The notes under the pieces were generated by a model, which saw only the letters and a program-made list of their open reading frames with translations, searched no databases and was not told the DNA's origin. Of a stretch of 64,000 nucleotides of DNA, positions 34,709 to 42,181 are shown one piece after another. How positions within the stretch are numbered: position 1 is the first letter of the stretch; each line of letters opens with the position of its first letter. The stretch is taken from positions 62,001 to 126,000 of the forward strand of contig DASWWX010000034.1 in NCBI GenBank assembly GCA_036405815.1. The letters run 5' to 3'. Made by a program: the position numbers and the translations under genes. Origin of the DNA: Solimonas sp036405815 (GTDB taxonomy: Bacteria; Pseudomonadota; Gammaproteobacteria; Nevskiales; Nevskiaceae).

Positions 34709-35788
34709 TCAGGCCGGCAGCGGCTCGGCCGGCCGGCGCGACGGCAGCGCGAGCCGGACATTGGCCTTGAGCACGGTCCAGTACTGCCCCAGGAAGCTGC
34801 CGGTGTTGTACGGCACGCCGTAGCGCTTGCAGATGTCCTTCACCTTGATTGCGATTTCCGGATAGCGATGCGCCGGCAGGTCCGGGAACAGGTGGTGCTC
34901 GATCTGGTGGCTGAGATGGCCGCTCATGATGTGCAGCGCGCGGCTGCCCTCGAAATTGCAGGAACCCTGCAGCTGGCGCAGATACCACTGCCCGCGCGTT
35001 TCGTTGCGCGTCTCTTCCTCGGTGTAGACCTGCGAGCCTTCCGGGAAGTGGCCGCAGAAGATCACGACGTTGGACCAGACGTTGCGGATCAGGTTGGCGG
35101 CGAGGTTGCCGGCGAACACCCGCGGGGCATTCCACAGCGCCAGCGCCGGGAACAGCACGTAATCCTTGCCCCACTGCTTGCCGATCTTCTTCAGGAACGG
35201 TCCGAACTGGCGCTTGCGCTCCTCGGGCGTCATCTGGCCCTTCAGCGCCTTCTCCCAGTCGATGTCGTGCACGCCGACGCCGTACTGGAACAGCACCGAC
35301 AGCAATACGTTCGACGCCGGCTGGATCAGATGCTTGGGCTGCCAGTGCTGCTTTTCGTCCACGCGCATCAGACCGTAGCCCACGTCCTTGTCCTTGCCGA
35401 GGATGTTCGTGTACGTGTGATGCATGACGTTGTGCGAATGACGCCACTGGTCGCCATCGCAGACGTTATCCCACTCGTAGGTCTGGCCATCGAGCTTGGG
35501 ATCGTTCATCCAGTCGTACTGGCCGTGCATCACGTTGTGACCCACTTCCATGTTCTCGAGGATCTTGGCGGTGGACAGCGCAGCCACGCCCAGCACCCAG
35601 GAGATCGGCGTGAAGCCGAACATCAGCAGGCTGCGGCCGGCGACGGCCGAGCCGCGTGCCAGGCGCACCATGCGGCGGATGTGCTTGGCGTCGCGCTCAC
35701 CCAGATCCTTCAGGACGTCCTGGCGGACCTGGTCGAGTTCGCGCTGAAAACCTTCGAGTTGCGCGGGGCTCAGAGTAATGGCGGTCAT
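34709..35788 (-). CDS. desB: acyl-CoA/acyl-lipid fatty acid desaturase (DesB/DesA3-like)
   Basis: A 359-residue membrane-bound di-iron desaturase. The three His boxes are complete: GHNVMHG (His84, His88), RHSHNVMHH (His117, His119, His123, His124) and HQIEHHLFP (His294, His298, His299). Together they hold the di-iron centre. The order and the HxxxH/HxxHH spacing fit the front-end/acyl-CoA desaturases, and the closest context match is DesB of Pseudomonas aeruginosa, which introduces a double bond into acyl-CoA for membrane phospholipids. The gene is 25 bp downstream of the ferredoxin-reductase gene and would receive electrons from it. Both are probably repressed by the divergent TetR-type regulator. 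Confidence 0.93.
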   Translation of the reverse strand: MTAITLSPAQLEGFQRELDQVRQDVLKDLGERDAKHIRRMVRLARGSAVAGRSLLMFGFTPISWVLGVAALSTAKILENMEVGHNVMHGQYDWMNDPKLDGQTYEWDNVCDGDQWRHSHNVMHHTYTNILGKDKDVGYGLMRVDEKQHWQPKHLIQPASNVLLSVLFQYGVGVHDIDWEKALKGQMTPEERKRQFGPFLKKIGKQWGKDYVLFPALALWNAPRVFAGNLAANLIRNVWSNVVIFCGHFPEGSQVYTEEETRNETRGQWYLRQLQGSCNFEGSRALHIMSGHLSHQIEHHLFPDLPAHRYPEIAIKVKDICKRYGVPYNTGSFLGQYWTVLKANVRLALPSRRPAEPLPA

Positions 35789-35813
35789 GATGGGGCTCCT
35801 CTTCGTTCGGGTC

Positions 35814-36926
35814 TTAAAGGTCCAACTCGAGATCGGACCGGGCGGCAGAGATGCAGAGCTGGATCGCCTCGTCGGGCGCGTCCGAGATCTCGCCGGTCAA
35901 CAGGTTCTGCACGGTGCCGCTCTTCTTCATGCACTTGCAGGCGTGGCAGATGCCGATACGGCAGCCATGACGCGGCGACAGGCCCGCGGCCTCGGCTTCC
36001 GACAGCAACGGCTGACCGGCCTGCGCCGTGAACATTTGTTCCGAACGCCCGCAGCGCACCTCGGCCGCAGCACCCTCGGCCGCCACGGTCGGCAGCGTCA
36101 GGCTGAAGGCCTCGGTCTTGACGCGATGGCCCCAACCGCGCGCTTCCCATTCGCCCCGCACCGCAGCCATGAACGCGGCCGGACCGCAGAGCATCAACTG
36201 GTGGTCGGCGCCATCCGGCAACTGCTGCTGCAGCGCCGACGGGCTCAGACGCCCGGCCTCGGCCGTGTAATGGAAGGTCACCGTCAGCGCCGGCCAGGCC
36301 GCGGCCAGCGCTTCCAGTTCGGCGCGGAAGATCGCGTCCGCGGGCGTGCGGCAGACCTGCACGAAACGCACCGCGCCGGCATAGCCCGCGGCCTGCATTT
36401 CATAGAGCTGCGCCATTAGCGGCGTCACGCCGCTGCCGGCGCCGACCAGCACGGTCGTCGGCGTGGCATCCAGCGGCAGCGTGAAGCAGCCCTCGGGCGC
36501 GCCCAACGTCAGCACGTCGCCGACCTGCAGGCCATCGTGCAGCGCGTTGGACATGCGGCCCGCGGCCTGGCGCTTGACGGTGATCCGCAGCTGCGCCGCG
36601 CGCGGCGACGACGACAGGCTGTAGCAGCGCTGCAGGCGGCGGCCGTCGCGTTCGAAGTTCACCGGCACATACTGGCCGGCGACGAAACCCGGCCAGTGGC
36701 GGTTGGGCTCCAGCACGAAGCTGCGGGTATCGGCGGTCTCGTCGACGATCGCCACGACCTTGGCGCGGATTTCCTCCACCGACCACAGCGGATTGACCAG
36801 CCCGAGCAGATCGTCGATCGCGCGCGCGTCATTCAGCGGCCACAACCAGCGGCTGCCGAACCAGGCACGCGCGGCGCGAGAACGCTCCAGCGTCGAAGGG
36901 GACGAATGGCTCACGGTGTCCTGCAT
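35814..36926 (-). CDS. desC: ferredoxin reductase with C-terminal 2Fe-2S domain, electron donor to the desaturase
   Basis: A 370-residue flavoprotein. Features: FAD-binding beta-barrel with RCYSLSSSP (flavin contact), NAD(P)-binding part with LVGAGSGVTPLMAQL, and a C-terminal plant-type ferredoxin domain with CRIGICHACKCM and a distant final Cys (LCIS), the four ligands of a 2Fe-2S cluster. It would move electrons from NAD(P)H through FAD and the 2Fe-2S centre to DesB. This matches DesC/PA4889 of P. aeruginosa and Rv3230c of Mycobacterium. The start at 36926 has GAGGAG about 9 nt upstream; 8 codons further upstream in the same frame are disfavoured. It is the first gene of the desCB operon. 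Confidence 0.92.
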   Translation of the reverse strand: MQDTVSHSSPSTLERSRAARAWFGSRWLWPLNDARAIDDLLGLVNPLWSVEEIRAKVVAIVDETADTRSFVLEPNRHWPGFVAGQYVPVNFERDGRRLQRCYSLSSSPRAAQLRITVKRQAAGRMSNALHDGLQVGDVLTLGAPEGCFTLPLDATPTTVLVGAGSGVTPLMAQLYEMQAAGYAGAVRFVQVCRTPADAIFRAELEALAAAWPALTVTFHYTAEAGRLSPSALQQQLPDGADHQLMLCGPAAFMAAVRGEWEARGWGHRVKTEAFSLTLPTVAAEGAAAEVRCGRSEQMFTAQAGQPLLSEAEAAGLSPRHGCRIGICHACKCMKKSGTVQNLLTGEISDAPDEAIQLCISAARSDLELDL

Positions 36927-36943
36927 GGCACAACTCCTCGTTG

Positions 36944-36961
36944 AGTGCACACATGTTCACA
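36944..36961. promoter_or_regulatory. putative DesT/FabR operator, box 2
   Basis: AGTGCACACATGTTCACA matches the DesT consensus recalled from P. aeruginosa, AGTGAACGCTTGTTGACT, at 13 of 18 positions. It covers the -10 region of the desC promoter candidate. Its centre lies 32 bp, about three helical turns, from that of box 1. Confidence 0.6.
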
Positions 36962-36981
36962 ATGCCGAGCCTGTTTGTCAA
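36953..36981 (-). promoter_or_regulatory. desCB promoter candidate
   Basis: On the minus strand a perfect TTGACA (36981-36976) lies 17 bp upstream of GAACAT (36958-36953). Both elements sit inside the two operator-like boxes, so repressor binding would block RNA polymerase. The transcript would start near 36946, giving about 20 nt of leader. Confidence 0.55.
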
Positions 36982-36993
36982 CACTTGTACACT
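36976..36993 (-). promoter_or_regulatory. putative DesT/FabR operator, box 1
   Basis: On the minus strand, AGTGTACAAGTGTTGACA matches the DesT consensus as I recall it at 13 of 18 positions and FabR's AGCGTACACGTGTTCGCT also at 13 of 18. It includes the desC -35 hexamer TTGACA. It is identical to box 2 at 14 of 18 positions. Confidence 0.65.
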
Positions 36994-37047
36994 GAAATTC
37001 CGATAGCCGATCAATACGCCCTTAAAAATCAATCAGTAAGAAGCGTA

Positions 37048-37053
37048 TATACT
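37048..37053 (+). promoter_or_regulatory. -10 element candidate for the desT gene
   Basis: TATACT on the plus strand, 35 bp before the GTG start of the regulator gene. No good -35 is seen 17 bp upstream, where the sequence is A-rich. It is a weak or extended-type promoter. Confidence 0.35.
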
Positions 37054-37087
37054 GCGCAGCATTGCAGCCGGAGCGAGCGAGGCAGCG

Positions 37088-37771
37088 GTGGCTGAAACCG
37101 GAAAACGAGGCAGTCCGACTGCCGCGCAGGCGAACGAGGGGACACTGATCACCCGCGGCGAGCGCAAGCAGCGCACGCGCACGACCCTGCTCGACGCCGC
37201 GCTCAAGCTGATGAGCGAGGGCCGCAGCTTCACCAGCCTGGGCCTGCGCGAAGTCACCCGCGAAGCGGGCCTGGTACCGACCTCGTTCTACCGCCACTTC
37301 CGCGACATGGACGAACTCGGCCTGGCGCTGGTCGAGGAAGGCGGGCTGACGCTGCGACGTCTGCTGCGCGACGCGCGCAAGGTCGGTGTGCCGGCCGAGG
37401 ACATCATCCGCGGCTCGGTGCGGATCTACCTGGCCTACGTCCGCGAGCACCACCTGCAGTTCGGCTTCATCGTCGGCGAGCGGCTCGGCGGCTCGCCGGC
37501 AATCCGCCGCGCGATCCGCCTGGAAGTCACGCACGTCACCAACGAAATGGCGCAGGACATCCAGCATCTGCGGCTGCTGAACCGCGAGTTGTCGACCTCG
37601 ACACTGCAGATGATCTGCGGGCTGGTCGTCAGCACGATGCTCAACGCCGCCGGCGACATCCTCGACCTGCCGGCGCAGCAACCGAAGCAGGAGCAGGAAC
37701 TGCTGGAGCACTACGTGCGGCAGTTGCGCCTGATCTTCCTCGGCGCCACGCAGTGGCGCGAGAAAACCTGA
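37088..37771 (+). CDS. desT: TetR-family regulator, DesT/FabR type
   Basis: A 227-residue transcriptional regulator that begins with GTG. The N-terminal HTH covers about residues 33-75; the recognition part LREVTREAGLVPTSFYRHFR is nearly the FabR/DesT sequence. The remainder is a helical ligand domain (about 80-215) with HHLQFGFIVGERLGG. DesT senses the ratio of unsaturated to saturated acyl-CoA and represses desCB in P. aeruginosa, and FabR does likewise for fabA and fabB. Gene position (divergent from desC-desB) and the two boxes between the starts fit autoregulation and repression of the desaturase operon. Confidence 0.92.
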   Translation: MAETGKRGSPTAAQANEGTLITRGERKQRTRTTLLDAALKLMSEGRSFTSLGLREVTREAGLVPTSFYRHFRDMDELGLALVEEGGLTLRRLLRDARKVGVPAEDIIRGSVRIYLAYVREHHLQFGFIVGERLGGSPAIRRAIRLEVTHVTNEMAQDIQHLRLLNRELSTSTLQMICGLVVSTMLNAAGDILDLPAQQPKQEQELLEHYVRQLRLIFLGATQWREKT

Positions 37772-37832
37772 GCCTTCCTGGGCGTTCAGCTCACACGCCT
37801 GCCCCAGAACCGGGATTTTCAGGCGCGCAAAG

Positions 37833-37860
37833 AAAAACCCCGGCGCCAGGCGCCGGGGTT
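37833..37860 (-). terminator. rho-independent terminator of the cold-shock gene
   Basis: AACCCCGGCGCC pairs with GGCGCCGGGGTT to form a 12-bp stem with a very short loop. On the minus strand it is followed by a TTTTT run. It ends the cold-shock transcript and separates it from the convergent regulator gene. Confidence 0.9.
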
Positions 37861-37882
37861 CGAAGAAACGAAAGCGTCGTCC

Positions 37883-38095
37883 TTAGAGCGGACGGATCGC
37901 AGCAGCCTGCATGCCCTTGGGGCCACGGCGCACTTCGAACTGCACCTTCTGGCCTTCCTTCAGGGTCTTGAAGCCCGTGCCCTGAATTTCGCGGAAGTGC
38001 GCGAAGAGGTCTTCGCCGCCGCCATCCGGGGTGATGAAACCAAAACCCTTGGCGTCGTTGAACCACTTGACGGTGCCACTCACGACATTCGACAT
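37883..38095 (-). CDS. CspA-family cold-shock protein
   Basis: A 70-residue single cold-shock domain. RNP1 is KGFGFI (residues 16-21) and RNP2 is DLFAHF. The first strand, SGTVKWFNDAKGFGFI, and the GPKGMQAAAI end are typical. It binds single-stranded RNA and DNA and melts mRNA secondary structure. The ATG at 38095 is preceded by AAGGAACG; upstream in-frame codons are not part of the fold. RNP2 carries Leu-Phe-Ala rather than the more common Val-Phe-Val, a tolerated variant. Monocistronic with its own terminator. Confidence 0.95.
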   Translation of the reverse strand: MSNVVSGTVKWFNDAKGFGFITPDGGGEDLFAHFREIQGTGFKTLKEGQKVQFEVRRGPKGMQAAAIRPL

Positions 38096-38474
38096 GAAAC
38101 GTTCCTTCTGACGATGAATGAAACGGGCGCATGCCCGCGGACTGCAAGCGGTCAAGCAACGTCGCCGGGACCCCGGTCCGGCTTGAATCTGCTGCGAAAT
38201 TGACTCTACACATTCGTTACAAACCTGTCGAACCGCCGAGCCGGCGGAAAAACAAGCCCCGAATCCCAATCTTCCAGGGCAGGACATCAGGCTCGCCATC
38301 GGCAGCGATCGTCGTCAAATCCGTCCATTCGATAGCGGCTTTCGCCATCGACTCGCTGGTTTCGCCGCCCGGCACTACGGCCCCAGAACTCAAGTTATTG
38401 ATTTCGCTTGACTCGCCGTGGCTGTAGAACTGGCGCGGCGTTTGCTCCTCACCCACCAACAACGGGAGCACGAG
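38096..38474. other. 379-bp intergenic region (cold-shock 5' region)
   Basis: This lies between the divergent starts of the cold-shock and DUF2884 genes and should contain both promoters and the cold-shock 5' UTR. No clear -35/-10 pair stands out. A 43-codon minus-strand frame (38348-38217) is present but shows no ribosome-binding site or recognisable domain, so I do not call it a gene. Confidence 0.5.
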
Positions 38475-39236
38475 ATGGCACACAACACACAATGGACGCT
38501 CGCATGGACGCTCGCACTGGGCCTCCTGGCGACGAGCCTGACGACGACCGCAGTCGCGCACGACTCACCGATGGCGCTATGCGATTACGAATTGGCGTAC
38601 GAGGTCTCGGTGTCGGATCAAGACGACGTGCACCTCCGCGCGCCCGACGAGGACTGGCATCTGCAAGGCGAGCGTCTGCACCGCAACGACCGCGAGCTAT
38701 CGCTGTCGGCGACCGAGCGCGAACAGCTGCTGCACTATCGCGAGGACCTGGCGCGCCTGACGCGCGAGGTCAACCGCGTCGCCGTCGACGGCGCGATGCT
38801 GGGCATCGAGGCGCTGACGATCACGCTGGCCACGCTCGGTAACGACCGCGATGCCGACGCGCTGGGTGCGCGGCTGGCGCGCGTCGGCGGGCAACTGCAG
38901 ACGCAGCTCGACGGCCGTCAGCTGCCGCCGGGCCGCATCGGCGACGACCTGGTGTCGGAAGCCATCGGGGAAGAGATCGCGGCGCTGGCCGGCAGCATCG
39001 CGCTGAAGATCACGGGCGGCATCGCCTCGCTGGTGGTGGGCGCGATCTTCGACCCGGGCGCTGCCGAAGCGCGCAGCCGACATATCGAACGCACGGTGGA
39101 ACGTCGGATCGAACCGCGCGCCGACGCCCTCGCGCGTCGCGCCGACGCGATCTGCGCCGACCTGCGCACACTCGATGCTCAGGAACGCGCCATCGGCCGC
39201 TTCGATCTGCTGCGCACGAGCCGACCCGCCGTGTAG
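38475..39236 (+). CDS. DUF2884 (YggN-like) exported protein
   Basis: A 253-residue periplasmic protein. The signal peptide covers about residues 1-29 (TTTAVAHD). The mature start LCDYELAYEVSVSDQD and the block LSATEREQLLHYREDLARLT match the DUF2884/YggN family, as does VNRVAVDGAMLGIEALTITL. The C-terminal part has a small hydrophobic helix (LAGSIALKITGGIASLVVGA) and a charged end with two Cys-free helices. E. coli YggN is a periplasmic protein of unknown role. The ATG at 38475 has GGGAGCACGAG upstream. Stand-alone. Confidence 0.75.
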   Translation: MAHNTQWTLAWTLALGLLATSLTTTAVAHDSPMALCDYELAYEVSVSDQDDVHLRAPDEDWHLQGERLHRNDRELSLSATEREQLLHYREDLARLTREVNRVAVDGAMLGIEALTITLATLGNDRDADALGARLARVGGQLQTQLDGRQLPPGRIGDDLVSEAIGEEIAALAGSIALKITGGIASLVVGAIFDPGAAEARSRHIERTVERRIEPRADALARRADAICADLRTLDAQERAIGRFDLLRTSRPAV

Positions 39237-39275
39237 CCACACGCAACACCCGCGCGAGGTCCTTCGGGTCCGCGA

Positions 39276-40694
39276 TCAACGACGCGTGCGGTACTCCGGC
39301 GGAATGGTCAGCTCGTAGGTCACGCCGGTACCGGAACGCAGCGCGGGCAGGTTCGGCCCGCGCTGCGAGCTGAAGTACAGTCGGCTGCCGTCGGGCGTGA
39401 ACGCCGGACCGGTCAGTTCCGAACCGCCATAGGTAATCTGCAGCAGGGTCTTCGCCGGCCGATTCGGCACGACCACGATCAGCCGCATCGCATCGCCGTC
39501 CTCCGCGACAACGATATCGCCGGCCGGACTGACCACGAGGTTGTCGACATCGTCCATCGGCAACTCGATCGAATCGTTGTCGAAGATGATTTCGATCAGA
39601 TCGTTATCGACATCGTAGGCGAGCACGCGGTTGTCGCCTTTGCAGGCAAAAAACACCAGCGCGCGCGTCGGCCGTGTGCCGCCCGGCGGCACGCTGCGCA
39701 GCGTGGCAGGCAGTTCGTAATGCCAGATGCCCTCGCCGCCGCGGAACACGGTGCCCGGCACCACCTGACCATTCGCGGCCAAGCGGTTTCGCACCGGCGC
39801 CTGCGCCTGATCGGCGTCGCTCACATCGACCCAGCGAGCGCGATGCAGGACCTGCAGCGTGGCGCCTTCCGGATACCCGCCGTTCTCGAAGCCTTCGACG
39901 TTCAATACCTGCAGGCGCCCCTGCTCCAGCTGCAGGCGCTGCCCGTCGGCGCTCAGGTCCGCCGCGTCGGCGACGAAGCGATAGAAGCGACCGTCGCCGG
40001 CGTCCTCGGTGAGAAACACCGTCCGCGTCGCCAGATCCACCGCTGCCGCTTCATGATTGAACAGGCCCAGTGCCGGCTTGACGCGCGCGGTCTCGGGCGA
40101 GCCGAAGGGATCGCACTCGTAGACCAGGCCGTCGCTGGTCTCCTCGCAGGAGAGCCAGGTGTGCCAAGGCGTCTGGCCGCCGGCGCAGTTGCGACGCGTG
40201 TTGTCGAGAATGCGATAGGCGTCCGTCAGCGTGCCGTCGGCCGCAAAGCGCAGCGCGCCGACCCCGCCGCGCGGGCTGGTCTCGCTATTGGAGACGTACA
40301 CCCAGCCACCGTCATCGGCCGCGAATACCGCGCCGCCATCCGGTGCGCTGTGCCAGTTGTAGCCGGTCAGCCCCAGTGGATCGAGCAGGCCGCGCACCGG
40401 GTTGTAGAGATGACGCGCCACCGCGCGCACGGAAAAGCCCTCGGGTGCGAGGATGCCTTCCACGCCGGTATCGACCAGCGGGCCGATGTCGGCGAGCGGG
40501 CCTGCCGGGATCGAGAACTCCTGGCCGACGATGCCGCCACCCGAACCCCCACCCGGCGCACCGGGCCCGGATGCGCCGCTGGAATCGCCGCAGGCCGCCA
40601 GCCACGCCGGCATCGTCGCGGCGCCTGCGGTGAGAAACGCATAGCGTAGGAAATCGCGACGGCGCAGACGATCGGCAGACAACGGGCGCTTCAT
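39276..40694 (-). CDS. PhoX-family phosphatase (DUF839), Tat-exported
   Basis: A 472-residue protein. The N-terminus carries a twin-arginine motif RRRDFLRYAF, followed by a hydrophobic stretch ending WLAAC, so it may also be a lipoprotein. The rest is a beta-propeller with the PhoX/DUF839 blocks NWHSAPDGGAVF, TPWHTWLSCEETSDG, GLFNHEAAAVDL and YFSSQRGPN. PhoX enzymes are calcium/iron alkaline phosphatases that work in the periplasm and need the Tat system to fold. The catalytic Cys/Glu positions of P. fluorescens PhoX (a Cys in the SCEET block) are visible, but activity is unproven. Divergent from gloA across about 90 bp. Confidence 0.85.
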   Translation of the reverse strand: MKRPLSADRLRRRDFLRYAFLTAGAATMPAWLAACGDSSGASGPGAPGGGSGGGIVGQEFSIPAGPLADIGPLVDTGVEGILAPEGFSVRAVARHLYNPVRGLLDPLGLTGYNWHSAPDGGAVFAADDGGWVYVSNSETSPRGGVGALRFAADGTLTDAYRILDNTRRNCAGGQTPWHTWLSCEETSDGLVYECDPFGSPETARVKPALGLFNHEAAAVDLATRTVFLTEDAGDGRFYRFVADAADLSADGQRLQLEQGRLQVLNVEGFENGGYPEGATLQVLHRARWVDVSDADQAQAPVRNRLAANGQVVPGTVFRGGEGIWHYELPATLRSVPPGGTRPTRALVFFACKGDNRVLAYDVDNDLIEIIFDNDSIELPMDDVDNLVVSPAGDIVVAEDGDAMRLIVVVPNRPAKTLLQITYGGSELTGPAFTPDGSRLYFSSQRGPNLPALRSGTGVTYELTIPPEYRTRR

Positions 40695-40783
40695 GGTTAC
40701 TCCATTTTCATCTCACGGTAACCTGCGCATATGAAGGCCCGATGAAACCCCCGGCGCCGCTGCTGACCCACTCCACCGAATCC

Positions 40784-41185
40784 ATGCGCATCCTCCACAC
40801 CATGCTCCGCGTCGGCGATCTCGATCGCTCGATCGCCTTCTACCGCGACGTGCTCGACATGAGGCTGCTGAGCCGCAAGGACTATCCCGACGGCAAGTTC
40901 ACGCTCGCCTTCCTCGGCTACGGCGACGGCAACGCCTCCGGCGGCGCGGAACTGGAGCTGACCTACAACTACGGCGTCGAGCGCTACGAAATCGGCACCG
41001 CCTTCGGCCACATCGCGCTACAAGTCGAGGATGCCTACACCGCCTGCGAGCGCGTGAAGGCGCGCGGCGGCACGGTGACGCGCGAGGCCGGACCGATGAA
41101 GCACGGCAGCACCGTCATCGCCTTCGTGCAGGACCCGGACGGCTACAAGATCGAGTTCATCCAGCGCAAGGCCGCGGACGCCTGA
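40784..41185 (+). CDS. gloA: lactoylglutathione lyase (glyoxalase I)
   Basis: A 133-residue enzyme that isomerises the methylglyoxal-glutathione hemithioacetal to S-lactoylglutathione. Metal ligands are visible: His5 (ILHTML), Glu56 in GAELELTYN, His74 in TAFGHIAL and Glu122 in YKIEFIQ. The start MRILHTMLRVGDLDRSIAFY is the family norm. An in-frame ATG at 40742 has a better ribosome-binding sequence (GAAGG) and would add 14 residues, so the true start is uncertain. Cytoplasmic. It runs into the next gene after 21 bp. Confidence 0.93.
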   Translation: MRILHTMLRVGDLDRSIAFYRDVLDMRLLSRKDYPDGKFTLAFLGYGDGNASGGAELELTYNYGVERYEIGTAFGHIALQVEDAYTACERVKARGGTVTREAGPMKHGSTVIAFVQDPDGYKIEFIQRKAADA

Positions 41186-41206
41186 GCCGCGCAGGGGCGG
41201 CGCATA

Positions 41207-41962
41207 ATGGGTTCAGCCATGGACGCCGCCGTCAGCCGTTTCCGTAGTGAATACCAGGCCGGGATCTCGCCGGCCTACAACGGCTGGCTGCACGGTGCCT
41301 TCATCTTCGGCGTGGGCTTTGCGTTCATAGCCGTGTGTGCGCTACAGGCGCGCGGCGCAGGCTGGTGGTGGCTCAGCATCGTGCCGGGCTTCCTGGTCGG
41401 CAACTTCGGCGAGTGGTGGCTGCACAAGTACGCGCTGCACCGGCGTATCGAACCGCTGCGCGCGCTGTGGCATCGCCACACGGTGCAGCACCACCACTAC
41501 TTCACCGAGAGCGCGATGACGGTGTCGTCGCAGCGCGAGTACCGCATCATCTTCTTCCCGTTCTACGCAGTGCTCGGCCTCGGCGCGATCCACGCCGCGT
41601 TCGGTGCGTTGTGGGCGCTGCCCTTCGGCGCGCAAGCCGGCTACGCCTGGGCGCTCGGCGGCATGGTCCATTACCTGCTGTACGAGACGCTGCACACGGC
41701 CGCACACCTGCAGGAGCGGCCGGTCTACCGCTGGCTTCCGTTCGTCAACACGATGCGCCGCAACCACTGGCTGCACCATCACCACCGGCTGATGCCGGAA
41801 TACAACATGAACCTGACCCTGCCGATCGCCGACTGGGCGCTGGGCAGCAGCGACCTCGACCGCGGCTTGCTCGGCACGCTGTTCAACGGCTACCGCATGG
41901 ATCGGCTCAAGCCCGAGGTTCGCGAGCGCCTCGGTGACGTGGACTTTCCGCCACGTGCTTGA
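41207..41962 (+). CDS. sterol desaturase / fatty acid hydroxylase superfamily protein
   Basis: A 251-residue membrane protein. Two helices precede the first His cluster (WWLHKYALHRR), followed by HRHTVQHHHYF, ETLHTAAHL and HWLHHHHRL, i.e. the eight-or-more His residues of the membrane di-iron fold. This family hydroxylates fatty acids or sterols and also includes carotenoid hydroxylases. The ATG at 41207 has AGGGGCGG upstream; another at 41219 is possible. The gene is in line with gloA (21 bp gap). Substrate unknown. Confidence 0.85.
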   Translation: MGSAMDAAVSRFRSEYQAGISPAYNGWLHGAFIFGVGFAFIAVCALQARGAGWWWLSIVPGFLVGNFGEWWLHKYALHRRIEPLRALWHRHTVQHHHYFTESAMTVSSQREYRIIFFPFYAVLGLGAIHAAFGALWALPFGAQAGYAWALGGMVHYLLYETLHTAAHLQERPVYRWLPFVNTMRRNHWLHHHHRLMPEYNMNLTLPIADWALGSSDLDRGLLGTLFNGYRMDRLKPEVRERLGDVDFPPRA

Positions 41963-41988
41963 CGGCGTCTTCGCGACGCGATTAGGCT
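41959..41988 (+). promoter_or_regulatory. ilv operon promoter candidate
   Basis: TTGACG (41959-41964) and TAGGCT (41983-41988), 18 bp apart. Transcription would begin near 41995, only a few bases before the leader-peptide ATG. No Shine-Dalgarno sequence precedes that ATG, so the leader may be translated as a leaderless mRNA. Confidence 0.4.
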
Positions 41989-41997
41989 GCGCCCGCA

Positions 41998-42063
41998 ATG
42001 AACCTTCACCCGCAGATTTCCCTCGCCGTCATTTCGGTCGTCGCCGTTAGCGACGCGCCGTAG
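41998..42063 (+). CDS. ilv operon leader peptide
   Basis: A 21-residue ORF between the hydroxylase gene and the acetolactate synthase gene. Eight of its 21 residues are Ile, Leu or Val, with the dense run LAVISVVAV. It is followed 20 bp later by a perfect terminator hairpin. This is the layout of a transcription attenuator: ribosome stalling at scarce Ile-, Leu- or Val-tRNA codons would allow an antiterminator, and free movement allows termination. In the RNA, GCAGAT (42012-42017) and ATCTGC (42067-42072) can pair, as can the CCC next to the first element with the GGG next to the second. Confidence 0.8.
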   Translation: MNLHPQISLAVISVVAVSDAP

Positions 42064-42082
42064 GGGATCTGCACCAGTACGC

Positions 42083-42116
42083 AAACCCCCGCCGGCGCAA
42101 GACCGGCGGGGGTTTT
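42083..42116 (+). terminator. ilv attenuator terminator
   Basis: AAACCCCCGCCGG (42083-42095) pairs perfectly with CCGGCGGGGGTTT (42103-42115), loop CGCAAGA, followed by the end of a T4 run. A competing antiterminator can form between GCGCC (42055-42059) plus GGGG (42063-42066) and CCCC plus GGCGC (42094-42098). The hairpin lies 66 bp before the acetolactate synthase start. Confidence 0.9.
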
Positions 42117-42181
42117 CTGCTTTCTGAAGAACCTTCCTCCGCCGGTCCACCGCCAGCGGGTCCACTTAGAGACCCGAGCAC

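Noticed and set aside
34490..36031. 513-codon plus-strand frame over the desaturase
   Set aside because: The minus strand has three intact His boxes; this frame is a shadow.
38217..38348. 43-codon minus-strand frame in the cold-shock 5' region, starting MAKAAIEWTD
   Set aside because: Its start resembles phage Gp37-like proteins, but it has no ribosome-binding site, ends without the rest of that domain, and may be chance.
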